A DNA stretch of 64,000 bases from assembly GCA_963780545.1 (NCBI GenBank), contig CAWACK010000020.1:1-64000 (forward strand), in the 5' to 3' direction. The first letter of the stretch is position 1. Each line of letters starts with the position of its first letter. A model generated the notes under the pieces. The model was given only the letters and a program-made list of their open reading frames with translations, was not told where the DNA came from and ran no database searches. A program made the position numbers and the translations under genes. Origin of the DNA: UBA8941 sp963780545 (GTDB taxonomy: Archaea > Thermoproteota > Bathyarchaeia > TCS64). Positions 27,972 through 38,298 of the stretch are shown here, in pieces.

Positions 27972-29188
27972 TTACTTCTTCAGGCTGCTATGGGGGCACT
28001 TACCACAGAACTGTGGGTTGAAGCGTACGACGTTGTTGTACTGCGTGCAGAAGTGTAGTCCGGTGTTCCTTATCTTGTCCTTGACCTCGTTAGCCAAGCT
28101 GGGTCTCTCTATTCGCTCAACGTCGGGGTATTTGAGGATTGAGCCATCGGTTGGGGCCTCTGGTAGGTTAGCCTCCTCGCCTTGATGCGGTAGTAGCTTA
28201 AGGGGTGTTTGATGCGTTCGCATATGTCGTCTTTGTTGCGGCAGATGCCATGGGTACGTAGAGTGTCGCAGAGAGGTGGGGTGTATTTTGTGCGGTTACC
28301 TCGTACACCGGCTATATGCTCGACCTGATACTGTGTCATTGCGGGGTCGAAGTCGGAAACGCTGGTATATAGATCTACTAAACGGTCTAGGGGCATTCCG
28401 ACTGTTACAAGGAAGCTTGTGAGTGCGAAGCGCTCCATATGGCTTGCGCGTCGTCCGGCGAGGAGTCCTTCCATGCAGTAGCGAATGCAGGGCGGGAAGG
28501 CCTCGTTGATGACCTCTGAGGGGAGGTCCTCGCCCCCGAGCCGAGTCCTATTTTCCTCGAAGACCTTCGATACCCGGTTCAGGCGCTCTTGTAGGGGTTC
28601 AGGGAGGTTAATCTTTACAGGCTTCGTAACCCTCTCCTTAATCAGGCTCTCCACCTCGCCCTGGATGAGGCGAGCTACTTCTCGTTGAGTTAGGAGAACG
28701 TAGCCATTTTTAACCAAACGGTTGACTAGTTTCCACTTATCCTCGTGGAAGGATGAGGAGGAGTGAAGGTAATCGGCGAAGTGAAGCTGGAAGTCGTGGA
28801 GGATTCCGTCGTACCGTTCGCCGTAGTCTTTGAGGTCCCAGCCGAAGTCGTCTCCGGCTATCTGGGTGATTCTGCCGCGGTCCTCGTCTTGAAGTAGGAG
28901 GTAGACACGGACTGCTTCAGAGAGGGCGTAGCGTCTGCTTAGGAACTGTTCACCCTTGATGGAGACGAACATAACGGCGACAGGGAAGCTAAGCAGCTCA
29001 GTCATATAGTCGTCGAGTCGGTCATCAACTGCACCATCTTCTATCGCCTGGACAACTCGTTCAGCCGCCCTATCTAGGACTTTGGCGTAGATCGGGTCGG
29101 CGAGGTCGTCGAGCTGGATGTTCAGGACGTCGACTAGCTTAACCGCCTCTTTTAGGAACGGGTACTTGGCGGCTTCCCTCTCCAACAT
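27972..29188 (-). CDS. priL: DNA primase large subunit PriL (main frame 28109-29188, possible frameshifted extension)
   Basis: The 359-residue main frame (28109-29188) has an N-terminal helical domain and the C-terminal iron-sulfur domain. Conserved cysteines are in FPPCIRYCMEGLL, PPLCDTLRTHGICRN and DDICERIKHPLSYYR, where the family normally ends soon after. Here the frame adds out-of-family residues. In the adjacent frame a continuation (NEVKDKIRNTGLHFCTQ, FNPQFCGKCPHSSLKK) runs to 27972 and looks coding, with three cysteines and a histidine. A single-base indel near 28170-28200 would join them. PriL supports PriS in primer initiation. Confidence 0.88.
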
Positions 29189-29323
29189 ATTCTCCAGCCT
29201 TTGAGGGATCCCGACTGAAAAAAGGTTTTACATAGGCGAATGCCCCTGCTACTTGTAATATGCTTACAATTCGGTCTTCTGAACTGGAGATTTCGCGCAC
29301 GCGACCAGCTCAACAAATCTAGC

Positions 29324-29755
29324 TTAGTTGACGACGACGTTCTCGAGGCTGAAATACCGCTTCGCGAGGAAACGGATCTTCTTGATGTTCTCCCCGTTCT
29401 TCCCAATGGCTATCCCCTTGTCGTGGGGATCGACTGTCACCATCGCTATTTTATGACCGTCCATCCTGTCGACGAGACGAATGTCCTTGACCTGCGCTGG
29501 CTTCAGTGCGTTCCTTAGGAACTTATCGGGATCATCCATATACTCGAAGATCTCAACTTGCTTGTTAGTCATCGCTCGGAAGCGCTTTATCTTCTCACCG
29601 CCCTTCCCGACGGCGAGGCCGACCTCCCCTTTCTTGACGGTGAATATTAGGCTGTCCTCTTCAATAATGCAGTCCACCACCGTCGCCCCAGTCATGTTCT
29701 GGAGCAACTGGATGAACTTCATCTCGTTCTCCGTTATCTTGACGTTGCTTAGCAT
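29324..29755 (-). CDS. nusA: NusA-like KH-domain transcription factor
   Basis: This 143-residue protein consists of two KH domains with their GxxG loops (GLAVGKGGEKIKRF at about 50 and IAIGKNGENIKKIR at about 115). It lacks the N-terminal and S1 domains of bacterial NusA, as in archaea. It binds RNA at the polymerase and probably modulates elongation or termination. It follows rpoA and L30e with one-base spacing, the standard archaeal order, but downstream comes priL instead of S12 and S7. Confidence 0.93.
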   Translation of the reverse strand: MLSNVKITENEMKFIQLLQNMTGATVVDCIIEEDSLIFTVKKGEVGLAVGKGGEKIKRFRAMTNKQVEIFEYMDDPDKFLRNALKPAQVKDIRLVDRMDGHKIAMVTVDPHDKGIAIGKNGENIKKIRFLAKRYFSLENVVVN

Positions 29756-29756
29756 A

Positions 29757-30071
29757 TTACTTCTTCACCAAATCAAGGATCTTGGAGTCACCCGGCTCGT
29801 TGATGACTATCGCGGAGACAGGGTATGGCTTTCCACATAGTGTACCTAGGTCTACGCTGTCCTTCGGGTGCTCCATAACGGGGATCTCGGAGAGTTTCCC
29901 GTAGTTGTCAATCGTCTCCCGCGCCTCGCGCGGGCAGTTGCTACTGACTATCGCCAGTTTTGCTCTTCCTCGACGCAACTCCCGCACAGCGGCTTTGGAT
30001 CCAAGTTGGACCTTGCCGGTGGAGAGTGCGAGTCTCAGCTCCTGATCTACGCTACTCATCGCGTTTTCCAC
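29757..30071 (-). CDS. rpl30e: Ribosomal protein eL30 (L30e)
   Basis: This protein has the L7Ae/L30e fold (ELRLALSTGKVQLGSKA, then AKLAIVSSNCPRE). The better start is ATG 30059 (MSSVDQEL), which overlaps the rpoA stop by 8 bp; the longer frame begins at 30071. It binds kink-turn RNA in the large subunit. It sits between rpoA and nusA, conserved archaeal synteny. Confidence 0.93.
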   Translation of the reverse strand: MENAMSSVDQELRLALSTGKVQLGSKAAVRELRRGRAKLAIVSSNCPREARETIDNYGKLSEIPVMEHPKDSVDLGTLCGKPYPVSAIVINEPGDSKILDLVKK

Positions 30072-33000
30072 CCATTGTCATGAACAGTTCGACGCTGCCC
30101 GTTCCGAGTGGCATCGACTGCCCGACGATGATGTTCTCGATTACGCCTTTAAGCGGATCGGTTTCTCCCCTCAACGCAGCAGAGACTAGGTGCTGGATCG
30201 TGAGCTCGAAGGCCGCCCTCGCGAGAACACTACTCTTTTCACCACTGATGCCATGGCGACCTATCTGCTGGACCTCACCCATCTTAGTCATAATATCGGC
30301 GACGAGCATGACATGTCTGATGTCAACGTCGAGACCCTGCTCCTCGAGCACGTTGTGGGCTTCCTTGATGAGGGCGTTACGCGCGGCTTCGATCCCGAAT
30401 ATCTCAGCGATCTCGTGAATGTTATTCGTCGTCGTCTGCATCGCGTTGACTCCATCGATCTTGATGACCTCCTCAAGGTTACTGCCATCAGTCCTGATGA
30501 TCCATTCGCCCTGCTCCTGGAGGGTGAGTACACGCTTGATCTCAGGGATCCCCCTAATCTTCGCCTGCCCGATGGTCTGAGTGAGTACCTCCGGGTTCCC
30601 ACTCTTCTCCTCCTCGAGGCTTACCGTATACATTAGGTCAGACTCCTTCTCGAACTTGACCGGGAATGCTCCTTCTATCTCCTTCGCAGAGACGCTGAGA
30701 GATTCTAACCGGGCAGGATCGATCTCGATCCTAACTACGTTGGCATTGAAGTCGACGTTGACACCGCCGACGACGTCGTCGAGTGTCGTGTAGGTGAGCT
30801 TCTGGGCGACCTCGCGTGCAAGTTTCTCGCTCTTCTTATGCTTAGCGTCGAGGTGGATCTCCATGACTGGGGTCGACGGAGTCCTTCTAGCATCGACGAT
30901 CTCTATGAGTCGTGGAAGTCCGAGAGTTACGTTTTGCTCAGCGACACCGGCGTAGTGGAATGTACGTAGCGTCATCTGCGTGCCTGGTTCACCTATGCTC
31001 TGCGCTGCGAGGATACCAACAGCCTCACCGGGCTCGACGAGGCTGAAGTCATAGTTCTTTAGCGCCGATTCTATTAAATGGTCGACACCTGCCTTAGTTA
31101 GTCCGGAGACTTTGAGCTGGCTCTTTAGCTCGGTCACGAGGCTCGCGGGGAGACCTGATAGGGCTTCCACCTTCTTATCGACGTATTCCTCGTTGGCGGC
31201 GACACCCTTCTTCTCGCTGATCTTTGCTCTGTCTATGAGCTGGACGACGTTGACGGCCTTACCGTGGTCGCTCTTGCTTGGGTCGATGCCATCCTCGCCG
31301 TAAATGAACTGTATAATGTCACCGATGCTGTTTCGGACTGTCCCGTCGTACTCGATGCGAAGGTGTTCCAAGGCGTTGATTAGTCTACGCTGCATGTAAC
31401 CACTCTGCTGGGTACGCACCGCTGTGTCTACCAGGCCCTCACGTCCACCCATGCTGTGGAAGAAGTACTCTAGCGGTGAGAGGCCGTCGCGATAGCAGTT
31501 GTAGACGAATCCCCGGGCCTGGGGTGTCGGGTCGCCATCCTTGAAGTGGGGGAGAGTGCGATTCTCGTAGCCCCTCATTATACGCTTCCCACGAATGGAC
31601 TGCTGACCAACACTACCCATCATCTGGCCGATGTTGAGGCTGCTCCCACGTGCTCCACTGCGGGTCATTATGATCCCACTATTACCCATGCCGAGCCCCT
31701 GCTCTACAGTCTCACCCGCCCTGTCACGGGCCTGAGCGAGCTCGTTCATGACCTTAATCTCGAACGTCTCCTGCATAGTCTGGCCAGGTAGGCGCTCAAG
31801 CTGGCCTGTCTGGGACTGATCTATGAGATTCTCAACGTTCCTCTCCATCTTCCTCATGACAGAGTTGATTGTGTTGCGCTCCTTCTCAGCGATGTTCAGT
31901 TCGTCCATGCTGTAGCTGAATCCACGTATCGTGAGAAAACCATTGATGAGGCGAGTAATGCTGTTGAGGAAGTCGTGTCCGATGTCTGTGCCATAGTCCT
32001 TGATGATGCGGTGGAAGATCGTCTCAGCACGCTCGGCTCCGATGCTGTTCTTGTCAATTACTCCACTGAGCAGCTCACCGCTCTGGATCATGACATATGA
32101 GTCGTATTGGCATGCCTCTTTGTCACAGGTTGGGCAGTGACGGCAAACGTTGGCTCGGCTGACGAAGTTAAAGTCCTTAGGAAGGAAGAGGCTGAAGACC
32201 TGCTTCCCAGTCCACTGCTTCTCAGGTTTTTCAACGAAAGGCTTAGGGATCTCGCCCCTGTAGTTGGCGTTAGCGAGGAGCTTGCCGATCTCCTTCGCTG
32301 TGAGAAGTGTATCCTTCCGGGTGAGGAGGTAAGCGCCGCTGATGAAGTCCTTCGTGGCGCCTATGATGGGTGCACCGTATCTCGGGCTGAGTATCTGATC
32401 CTGTACCTGCATCAGAAGCCGAGCCTCGGTCTGAGCCTCCTTACTCTGGGGGATGTGTAGGTTCATCTCGTCTCCATCGAAGTCCGCATTATAGGGTGGG
32501 CAAACAGCAAGATGCATCCTAAAGGTCTTGAAGGGAAGCACCCTAACCCTGTGAGCCATTATGCTCATCCTGTGTAGAGAGGGCTGCCTGTTGAAGAGGG
32601 CGATGTCTCCATCCTTCAAGTGGCGCTCGATGATGAAGCCTGCCTCCAAGCTGTCAGCGATGCCACTCCTGTCCTGAACAAACTCCAGCCTAATTCTCTT
32701 CTGGTCGGGGCGCACGACGTATAATGCTCCGGGATGCTTGAAGGGACCGTTCATTACAAGCCTCTTCATCTCGTCGAGGTTCCTAGGAGTGACAATATCA
32801 GGAACCGTGAGTCTAACGGCGATGGCCACTGGGACGCCGACCTCGTTGATGTCGATGTTCGGATCGGGGCTGATGACGGTGCGAGCTGAGTAGTCAACAC
32901 GCTTTCCGCTAAGATTGCCCCTAAACCTGCCCTCCTTACCCTTGAGACGCTGGGCGAGGCTCTTTAATGTCCTCCCACTCCTATGGCGGGCCGGCGGTAT

Positions 33001-33924
33001 GCCGGATACCTCGTTGTTGAAGTACGTGGTGACGTGATACTGAAGGAGCTCCGAGAGGTCCTCAATGATGAGAGTCGGGGCACCTGCGTCTATGTTTTCG
33101 CGTAGACGCTGGTTTATTCTGATGATGTCAACGAGCTTGTGGGTGAGGTCGTCCTCCGCGCGTATGCCGGACTCGAGGATTATGCTGGGCCTCACGTCTA
33201 CAGGGGGCACCGGTAGAACTTGTAGGACCATCCACTCAGGGCGAGCGACCGTGGGCTCGAAGTCTACGAGCCTAAGGTCGTCGTCTGGTATCCTCTCAAA
33301 CCACTCTCTGATCATGTTGGCGGTTAGTCGGCTTGCGGCTTCCTCTCCCTCTACAGCGATGGCCTCGGCTCCCTCCTCTCCTTCCTCCTCAGCCTCGCTT
33401 GCTGCTTCGGATTCGAAGAAGGTGGTGGGCTTGGCGAACCTTACGTTCGTCTGAGGCATACCACAGTGTGGACACTCCTTTCCGCGTTTGTACTTCTTCG
33501 CTACCTTGAGGATATCGTTGACTGTGTCATCGGTGACCTTGCCAAATAGCTTAAGGTCCTCCTGCCTCTTCCTAGTGAAAGACTCTATGCTTTCATTTCC
33601 TTCGTCTGGGAGGAGTATTCGGCCACAGCCTCTGCAAGTCGCGGTAAGAAGCCGATAGATCTGCTTTGCGAACTCAACGTGGATTACGGGTACAGCGAGC
33701 TCAATATGACCAAAGTGGCCAGGGCAGTTTAGGGCGATGTTACCACATGTCTGACACCTTTGGCGGGGCTCCAGAGTCCCTAATCGGTGGTCCATTAGGC
33801 CACCCGCAATGGGTGCACCGTCTTCGTCATAGGTGTCCGATGTCTGGATCTCGACCGCTGATAGCTTCCGAACCTCGTCAGGCGGTAGGACTCCGAACCT
33901 AATGCTGTTGATGATTTTGCTCAT
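30052..33924 (-). CDS. rpoA: DNA-directed RNA polymerase subunit A (fused A' and A'')
   Basis: This 1290-residue subunit is the archaeal largest subunit as one unsplit protein. The clamp zinc site is CQTCGNIALNCPGHFGH (residues 57-73), a second is near CRGCGRI and CPHCGMP. The catalytic NADFDGDEMNLH lies at about 479. The trigger-loop region QSIGEPGTQMTLRTFH is in the A'' part. Euryarchaea and Crenarchaea usually split the gene near residue 900. A short acidic insertion (EAASEAEEEGEEG, about residues 173-197) is unusual. It is one base downstream of rpoB and overlaps L30e. Confidence 0.98.
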   Translation of the reverse strand: MSKIINSIRFGVLPPDEVRKLSAVEIQTSDTYDEDGAPIAGGLMDHRLGTLEPRQRCQTCGNIALNCPGHFGHIELAVPVIHVEFAKQIYRLLTATCRGCGRILLPDEGNESIESFTRKRQEDLKLFGKVTDDTVNDILKVAKKYKRGKECPHCGMPQTNVRFAKPTTFFESEAASEAEEEGEEGAEAIAVEGEEAASRLTANMIREWFERIPDDDLRLVDFEPTVARPEWMVLQVLPVPPVDVRPSIILESGIRAEDDLTHKLVDIIRINQRLRENIDAGAPTLIIEDLSELLQYHVTTYFNNEVSGIPPARHRSGRTLKSLAQRLKGKEGRFRGNLSGKRVDYSARTVISPDPNIDINEVGVPVAIAVRLTVPDIVTPRNLDEMKRLVMNGPFKHPGALYVVRPDQKRIRLEFVQDRSGIADSLEAGFIIERHLKDGDIALFNRQPSLHRMSIMAHRVRVLPFKTFRMHLAVCPPYNADFDGDEMNLHIPQSKEAQTEARLLMQVQDQILSPRYGAPIIGATKDFISGAYLLTRKDTLLTAKEIGKLLANANYRGEIPKPFVEKPEKQWTGKQVFSLFLPKDFNFVSRANVCRHCPTCDKEACQYDSYVMIQSGELLSGVIDKNSIGAERAETIFHRIIKDYGTDIGHDFLNSITRLINGFLTIRGFSYSMDELNIAEKERNTINSVMRKMERNVENLIDQSQTGQLERLPGQTMQETFEIKVMNELAQARDRAGETVEQGLGMGNSGIIMTRSGARGSSLNIGQMMGSVGQQSIRGKRIMRGYENRTLPHFKDGDPTPQARGFVYNCYRDGLSPLEYFFHSMGGREGLVDTAVRTQQSGYMQRRLINALEHLRIEYDGTVRNSIGDIIQFIYGEDGIDPSKSDHGKAVNVVQLIDRAKISEKKGVAANEEYVDKKVEALSGLPASLVTELKSQLKVSGLTKAGVDHLIESALKNYDFSLVEPGEAVGILAAQSIGEPGTQMTLRTFHYAGVAEQNVTLGLPRLIEIVDARRTPSTPVMEIHLDAKHKKSEKLAREVAQKLTYTTLDDVVGGVNVDFNANVVRIEIDPARLESLSVSAKEIEGAFPVKFEKESDLMYTVSLEEEKSGNPEVLTQTIGQAKIRGIPEIKRVLTLQEQGEWIIRTDGSNLEEVIKIDGVNAMQTTTNNIHEIAEIFGIEAARNALIKEAHNVLEEQGLDVDIRHVMLVADIMTKMGEVQQIGRHGISGEKSSVLARAAFELTIQHLVSAALRGETDPLKGVIENIIVGQSMPLGTGSVELFMTMGGKRDE

Positions 33925-33925
33925 T

Positions 33926-36900
33926 TTAGTCGAACTCCTTTGTAAGTTCTAGGCTCGGGGAGAGGCAGAGGCTCTGCATCTCCTGCAGGAGCAGTTTGAA
34001 GGCGTAGCTGATCGTGACGGGCTCTATTTCGCCCTTCCCCTCGCATATTGGGCAAACATATTTTCTCTGTCTGATATCGTAGTAGGCCTGTTTACCGCAT
34101 TTCTCGCAGACATATATGCTATAGGCATCGGACTCCTCGAGGAGTCTATCCTTCAGGAGCATGGCTGCGCCGTGGCCGACTAAGCAGTCACGCTCCATCT
34201 CTCCGAAGCGTAAGCCTCCTCCTCGGGCGCGGCCCTCAGTAGGTTGGCGGGTGAGCATCTGAACCTGACCGCGAGCGCGTGCATGAATCTTGTCCACGAC
34301 CATGTGGTGGAGCTTCTGATAGTAGACTACTCCGACGAAGACGTCGGCTTCGAACATGCGGCCGCTCTGGCCGTCGTACATGATCTCCTTGCCGCCTGGG
34401 TGGAATCCCATCTTGGTCAGCGACTCGGCAAGGCTGTCAGCATTCTCGTTGTCGAAGGGAGTGCCGTCAACGGGTTCACCCCTAAGGCTTCCGGTCTTGC
34501 CGGCTAGGCTCTCCATGAATTGGCCGACCGTCATGCGGCTGGGGAAAGCGTGTGGGTTGATGATTATATCAGGAATCGTGCCGTGGACGCTGAAAGGCAT
34601 GTCCTCTGGTGCAACAAGCATACCGATTACCCCTTTCTGTCCATGGCGGCTGACAAACTTGTCACCGAGCTCGGGAACCCGGTTGCTTCTCACCTTGACT
34701 TTGACTAGCTGGCTACCCTCGATGTCCTTAGTAATGAAGACGCCGTCGACCGTGCCCTCCTCGGTTGGGCGGACGCCGATCGATGTGTCGCGGATCTGTG
34801 GACCCCTTACCTCGAGGCCGCCATACTCCTCCATGAACCTGGGTGGGCTTGTGCGACCAATTAGTATGTCACCGCCTTTTACCTCCGATTCATCGGCGAT
34901 GAGTCCATCGTGCTCAAGCTGACGATATGACTCTGCGCCGTGGTAGCCTCTGATGCCCTCTTCAGGGATGGTGAGCTTGTCCTTCGATCCTCCGAGGTAT
35001 TGTTTGCACTCAGCCTTATAGATGCGGTAAAAGCTGCTGTGACCAAGGCCACGCTCTACAGACGCTCTATTAAAAATGATAGCGTCCTCCATGTTGTAGC
35101 CGCTGCTGCTAAGGACAGCCACTATATAGTTTTGGCCACTTGGTCTCTTGTCAAAACCAATGACCTCCATCGGCTTGGTGCCAACAACGGGTTTTTGAGG
35201 GTAGTGGAGGAGATGACCACGCGTGTCGCTGCGGTCACGGTAGTTGAGAACATATAGGCCAGGCGCCTGCTTGGCCATGGCGGCTTGGTATGTGTTTCGT
35301 GGTGATTGATTATGCTCAGGATATGGGATGATGCTTGCGACGACGCCCAAGATTGCGAATGGGCAGATCTCGAGGTGGGTGTGCTCGGTGGAGACGTTAT
35401 TGGGGTCGATGGCGACATAGGCGTTTTCCTCCTCTTCAGCGTCGAGGAATTCGATGATGCCTTCGCGTACTAAGTCGTTCCACTGCCACCTGCCTTCTCG
35501 TAGCTGTCTGGCGTGACGTTGCTTTAGGAGACTCTTTCCCTCGCTGACTACTATGAGGGGTCTCCTTATTCGTCCCTCGTCACAGTTGACGTAGATTTCG
35601 TTGTAGGTTGCATAATAGCAGGCGTTTACTTCTCCGCTGATCTCGTTTCTCCTCCTCATCTCGCGGAGCTTCTGGACAAGTTCAAGAGGGGTTGTTGTGT
35701 ATCCGAGGAGGTAACCCTCGACGAATATCTTGGCGCCCTCATGACGGAGCATCTCATCGGCGTCCTTCGCTTTGACGACGCCCATGAACTCAAGAGTGCG
35801 CTTAACCTTCTCGGCGTCGGTGCCGGTTGACACACTGGCTGTTAGGCTGAGGTTCTTAACAAGACCACAGTTAGCTCCTTCAGGCGTCTCGTTTGGGCAT
35901 AACCTTCCCCAATGGGTACTGTGGAGGTCTCGGGCCTCGAAGTTTGGTTGGCTCCTACTTAGTGGAGATTGGAGCCTGCGTAGATGGCTGAGTGTTGAGA
36001 GCGTGTTGGTACGGTCGAGGAGCTGAGTCATGCCGACTCTACCTCTGCGCCAGTTCCCAGTGGCGAGGGCATGTTGAATTCTGCTCGTAATGATGCCTGG
36101 GCGGACCGCTGCGCTGATGAGGACACCCTTGCGGCGGGTGCTCATTCTGCGGAACTGGTATCGCATGTCACGATAAAGGCTCCAGAATGCGCTGCGGAAG
36201 AGCTCCGCGAGAAGGGGCCCGGCGAGTTTAATGCGCTTATTTTTGAGGTGATCTTTATCGTCCTCCTTCCTCAGGCCGAGTTTGAGCTCGATAATGCGCG
36301 CTGACATCTCTCCAAGAAAGATAGCCTTGTCCTTTCTCTGGTCGGCGCCACGACCTATATGGGGAAGTAAGTTGCGGTCGAGGATGGCCTCGGCACGTTT
36401 CATACGGAATTCCTTTACCTGACCAAAGGCAACGCGATTACCGATGTAGAGGACAGCATCCTCCCTGTTGTGGACGTTACCCGCCTCGCGGAAGCTGGGC
36501 TCTAGCTCGGAGAGGATTTTGGGGTCTAAGCTGACCATGTCGGCGACTTGTTTATCAGTCTCAACGCCTAAGGCCCTCATTAGAACTATGTAAGGGACTG
36601 GGACTGGAACGCCGGGGATGGTGACGCTCATCTCACCCTTAGCTTTGAGGTTCGCCTCAATGCGTGCGCGGAACCCGACGGTAGTTGAGAAGACCTTTCC
36701 ACGGAAGACTGGGTTACTGCCACGATCGTCGATCTCTACAAGCACGCGATTTGGTGCAAGGTCCTCTAGACTGACGATTACACGCTCGGAGCCGTTAATG
36801 ATGAAGTAGCCTCCCACCTCCTCGGGGTCCTCTCCGAGGGACATGAGTTCGTCAGGAGTGTGGCGGCTAAGTAGACAGAGCTTCGACTTGACCATTATGG

Positions 36901-37270
36901 GCAAGTCGCCAATGTTTACCTTCTCATAAGTCTCCTTACCTTCATCCTCGAGCATGATCTCGAGATATAGGGGAGCCGCGTAGGTCAGGTTTCGTATCCT
37001 AGCCTCGCGTGGATAGACTGGTCGCTGGGTGCCATCCACCTCGGTTATGACCGGGTCGCCGACCTCGATCGAACCAAACTTGATCTCATACGTATGGTTC
37101 GGCACCTCAATAGTGATGCCGCCAATCTCATCTATGATCTGTTGCAGCGTATGCTCAACAAATTCGTTATAACTGTCGAGGTGCTGCTTCACGAGACCCT
37201 CCTCGGCGAAGAAGGTCTTCATGAGATCCCAATTATTCTCCTCTGAGAGAAGCATTCCATTAACCTTCAA
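33926..37270 (-). CDS. rpoB: DNA-directed RNA polymerase subunit B (undivided)
   Basis: This 1114-residue second-largest subunit contains the B'' and B' halves in one chain. Signatures are ICPNETPEGANCGLVKNLSL split as RLCPNETPEGANCGLV (about 465), the RHGQKGVIGMLV loop (about 850) with two active-site lysines, and a C-terminal zinc site CEKCGKQAY/CPICEGKG. Start is TTG 37270 or ATG 37255. It opens the transcription operon. No rpoH is visible directly upstream, which is the usual archaeal neighbour. Confidence 0.98.
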   Translation of the reverse strand: MKVNGMLLSEENNWDLMKTFFAEEGLVKQHLDSYNEFVEHTLQQIIDEIGGITIEVPNHTYEIKFGSIEVGDPVITEVDGTQRPVYPREARIRNLTYAAPLYLEIMLEDEGKETYEKVNIGDLPIMVKSKLCLLSRHTPDELMSLGEDPEEVGGYFIINGSERVIVSLEDLAPNRVLVEIDDRGSNPVFRGKVFSTTVGFRARIEANLKAKGEMSVTIPGVPVPVPYIVLMRALGVETDKQVADMVSLDPKILSELEPSFREAGNVHNREDAVLYIGNRVAFGQVKEFRMKRAEAILDRNLLPHIGRGADQRKDKAIFLGEMSARIIELKLGLRKEDDKDHLKNKRIKLAGPLLAELFRSAFWSLYRDMRYQFRRMSTRRKGVLISAAVRPGIITSRIQHALATGNWRRGRVGMTQLLDRTNTLSTLSHLRRLQSPLSRSQPNFEARDLHSTHWGRLCPNETPEGANCGLVKNLSLTASVSTGTDAEKVKRTLEFMGVVKAKDADEMLRHEGAKIFVEGYLLGYTTTPLELVQKLREMRRRNEISGEVNACYYATYNEIYVNCDEGRIRRPLIVVSEGKSLLKQRHARQLREGRWQWNDLVREGIIEFLDAEEEENAYVAIDPNNVSTEHTHLEICPFAILGVVASIIPYPEHNQSPRNTYQAAMAKQAPGLYVLNYRDRSDTRGHLLHYPQKPVVGTKPMEVIGFDKRPSGQNYIVAVLSSSGYNMEDAIIFNRASVERGLGHSSFYRIYKAECKQYLGGSKDKLTIPEEGIRGYHGAESYRQLEHDGLIADESEVKGGDILIGRTSPPRFMEEYGGLEVRGPQIRDTSIGVRPTEEGTVDGVFITKDIEGSQLVKVKVRSNRVPELGDKFVSRHGQKGVIGMLVAPEDMPFSVHGTIPDIIINPHAFPSRMTVGQFMESLAGKTGSLRGEPVDGTPFDNENADSLAESLTKMGFHPGGKEIMYDGQSGRMFEADVFVGVVYYQKLHHMVVDKIHARARGQVQMLTRQPTEGRARGGGLRFGEMERDCLVGHGAAMLLKDRLLEESDAYSIYVCEKCGKQAYYDIRQRKYVCPICEGKGEIEPVTISYAFKLLLQEMQSLCLSPSLELTKEFD

Positions 37271-37598
37271 ACGGGGTGTTCAAACTGCAGAGGCGCTGGC
37301 TTCCTAGATAATTTAAATAGCTTAATCGAATCTCTCCTCTCCCTCGGTATTCATCCCCTTAGAAGCCACTACCCTGCAGAGGCTATACAGAAGGGCGAGC
37401 ACTCGCTAATAAACATTTTTGAGTCTTAAACATCCATAATTCAGGCTTTAGAAGGAAAAATTGGCTAATAAACTATGCAAGTGAAGCTGTTGTCGTTGGG
37501 CCCCCAGTCAAATTTAGGAACAATACCAAACATTTAATAGGGGAACTCGTTTATTCGATTAGAGCCCGAGCGGGAAAATAGCATAGGAGATCAGTGAT
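37271..37598. other. Divergent promoter region between rpoB and the Sm-like gene
   Basis: About 330 bases without a gene. A TATA-like AATTTAAATAG (about 37310-37320) faces rpoB, and an AT-rich stretch near 37530 (ATTTAATAGGGG) precedes the Sm-like gene. No rpoH-like frame is present. Confidence 0.5.
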
Positions 37599-37829
37599 TT
37601 GGCTGAAATGATTGAACGGGTCCTCGAGCGAAGTCTAGGTAAAACTGTCCTCATTAAAGTGAGAGGAGGTAAGACTCTGCGTGGGACTCTTGAGGGCTTC
37701 GACCAGCATGTTAATCTCGTACTCAAGGACGCCGAGAACGTCAGCGACCCAATGAAATCCGAGATGATTGGAAGTATCGTTCTGCGTGGCGACAACGTCA
37801 TAATGATCTCCCCGCCCCCAGAGGGTTAG
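37599..37829 (+). CDS. Sm-like (LSm) RNA-binding protein
   Basis: This 76-residue protein has both Sm motifs: GKTVLIKVRGGKTLRGTLEG with FDQHVNLVLKDA (Sm1) and IVLRGDNVIMISPP (Sm2). Archaeal LSm proteins form heptameric rings that bind U-rich RNA. The frame starts at TTG 37599; ATG 37608 (MIERVLERSLG) is equally good. It precedes L37e by 11 bp on the same strand, a conserved archaeal pair. Confidence 0.95.
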   Translation: MAEMIERVLERSLGKTVLIKVRGGKTLRGTLEGFDQHVNLVLKDAENVSDPMKSEMIGSIVLRGDNVIMISPPPEG

Positions 37830-37840
37830 AGTGAACTACA

Positions 37841-38023
37841 ATGCCGACTAAGCACGCTCTTCATACAGGTAAGAGGATCCACATCCGTTGCAGACGCTGT
37901 GGTCGCCGAGCATACCATGTCAGACTCGGAGTATGCGCAGCCTGTGGATTCGGAAAGACTCCTACACTCCGACACTATAATTGGATGAGAAAAGATCTCC
38001 AGAGAACCCACAGATTAATCTAA
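37841..38023 (+). CDS. rpl37e: Ribosomal protein eL37 (L37e)
   Basis: This 60-residue zinc-ribbon ribosomal protein has HIRCRRCGRRAYHV and CAACGFGKTPTLRHYNW, giving the four zinc ligands. Length and order are typical. It is probably translated from the Sm-like transcript and stands next to tRNA-Leu. Confidence 0.96.
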   Translation: MPTKHALHTGKRIHIRCRRCGRRAYHVRLGVCAACGFGKTPTLRHYNWMRKDLQRTHRLI

Positions 38024-38298
38024 GCAAGTTTTGCCTTCTTTCAGGTTTTATTACTTTAATGGCGCACGCTACCCCTCACCTAAAAAAGGGTATTGTATCC
38101 TGTCTACTCTACTTGTAATGCTTTTTTGCAACGAGTTTCAACGACCTTCCATTTTTATTATTTATTCGTTAGCATAATCGTAAGTAGAATTTTCTGTATC
38201 TATAACTAGAAGAATATGGAGAAAATGGGGAAATTGATCTCCTTCGAGCTGTGTATTGATGATATGTTTTTTAGGTTTGAGGAGTGCGTTGTTGTTAG

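Noticed and set aside
30190..34922. Plus-strand frames opposite rpoA and rpoB
   Set aside because: Antisense shadows of the RNA polymerase genes with no domain of their own.
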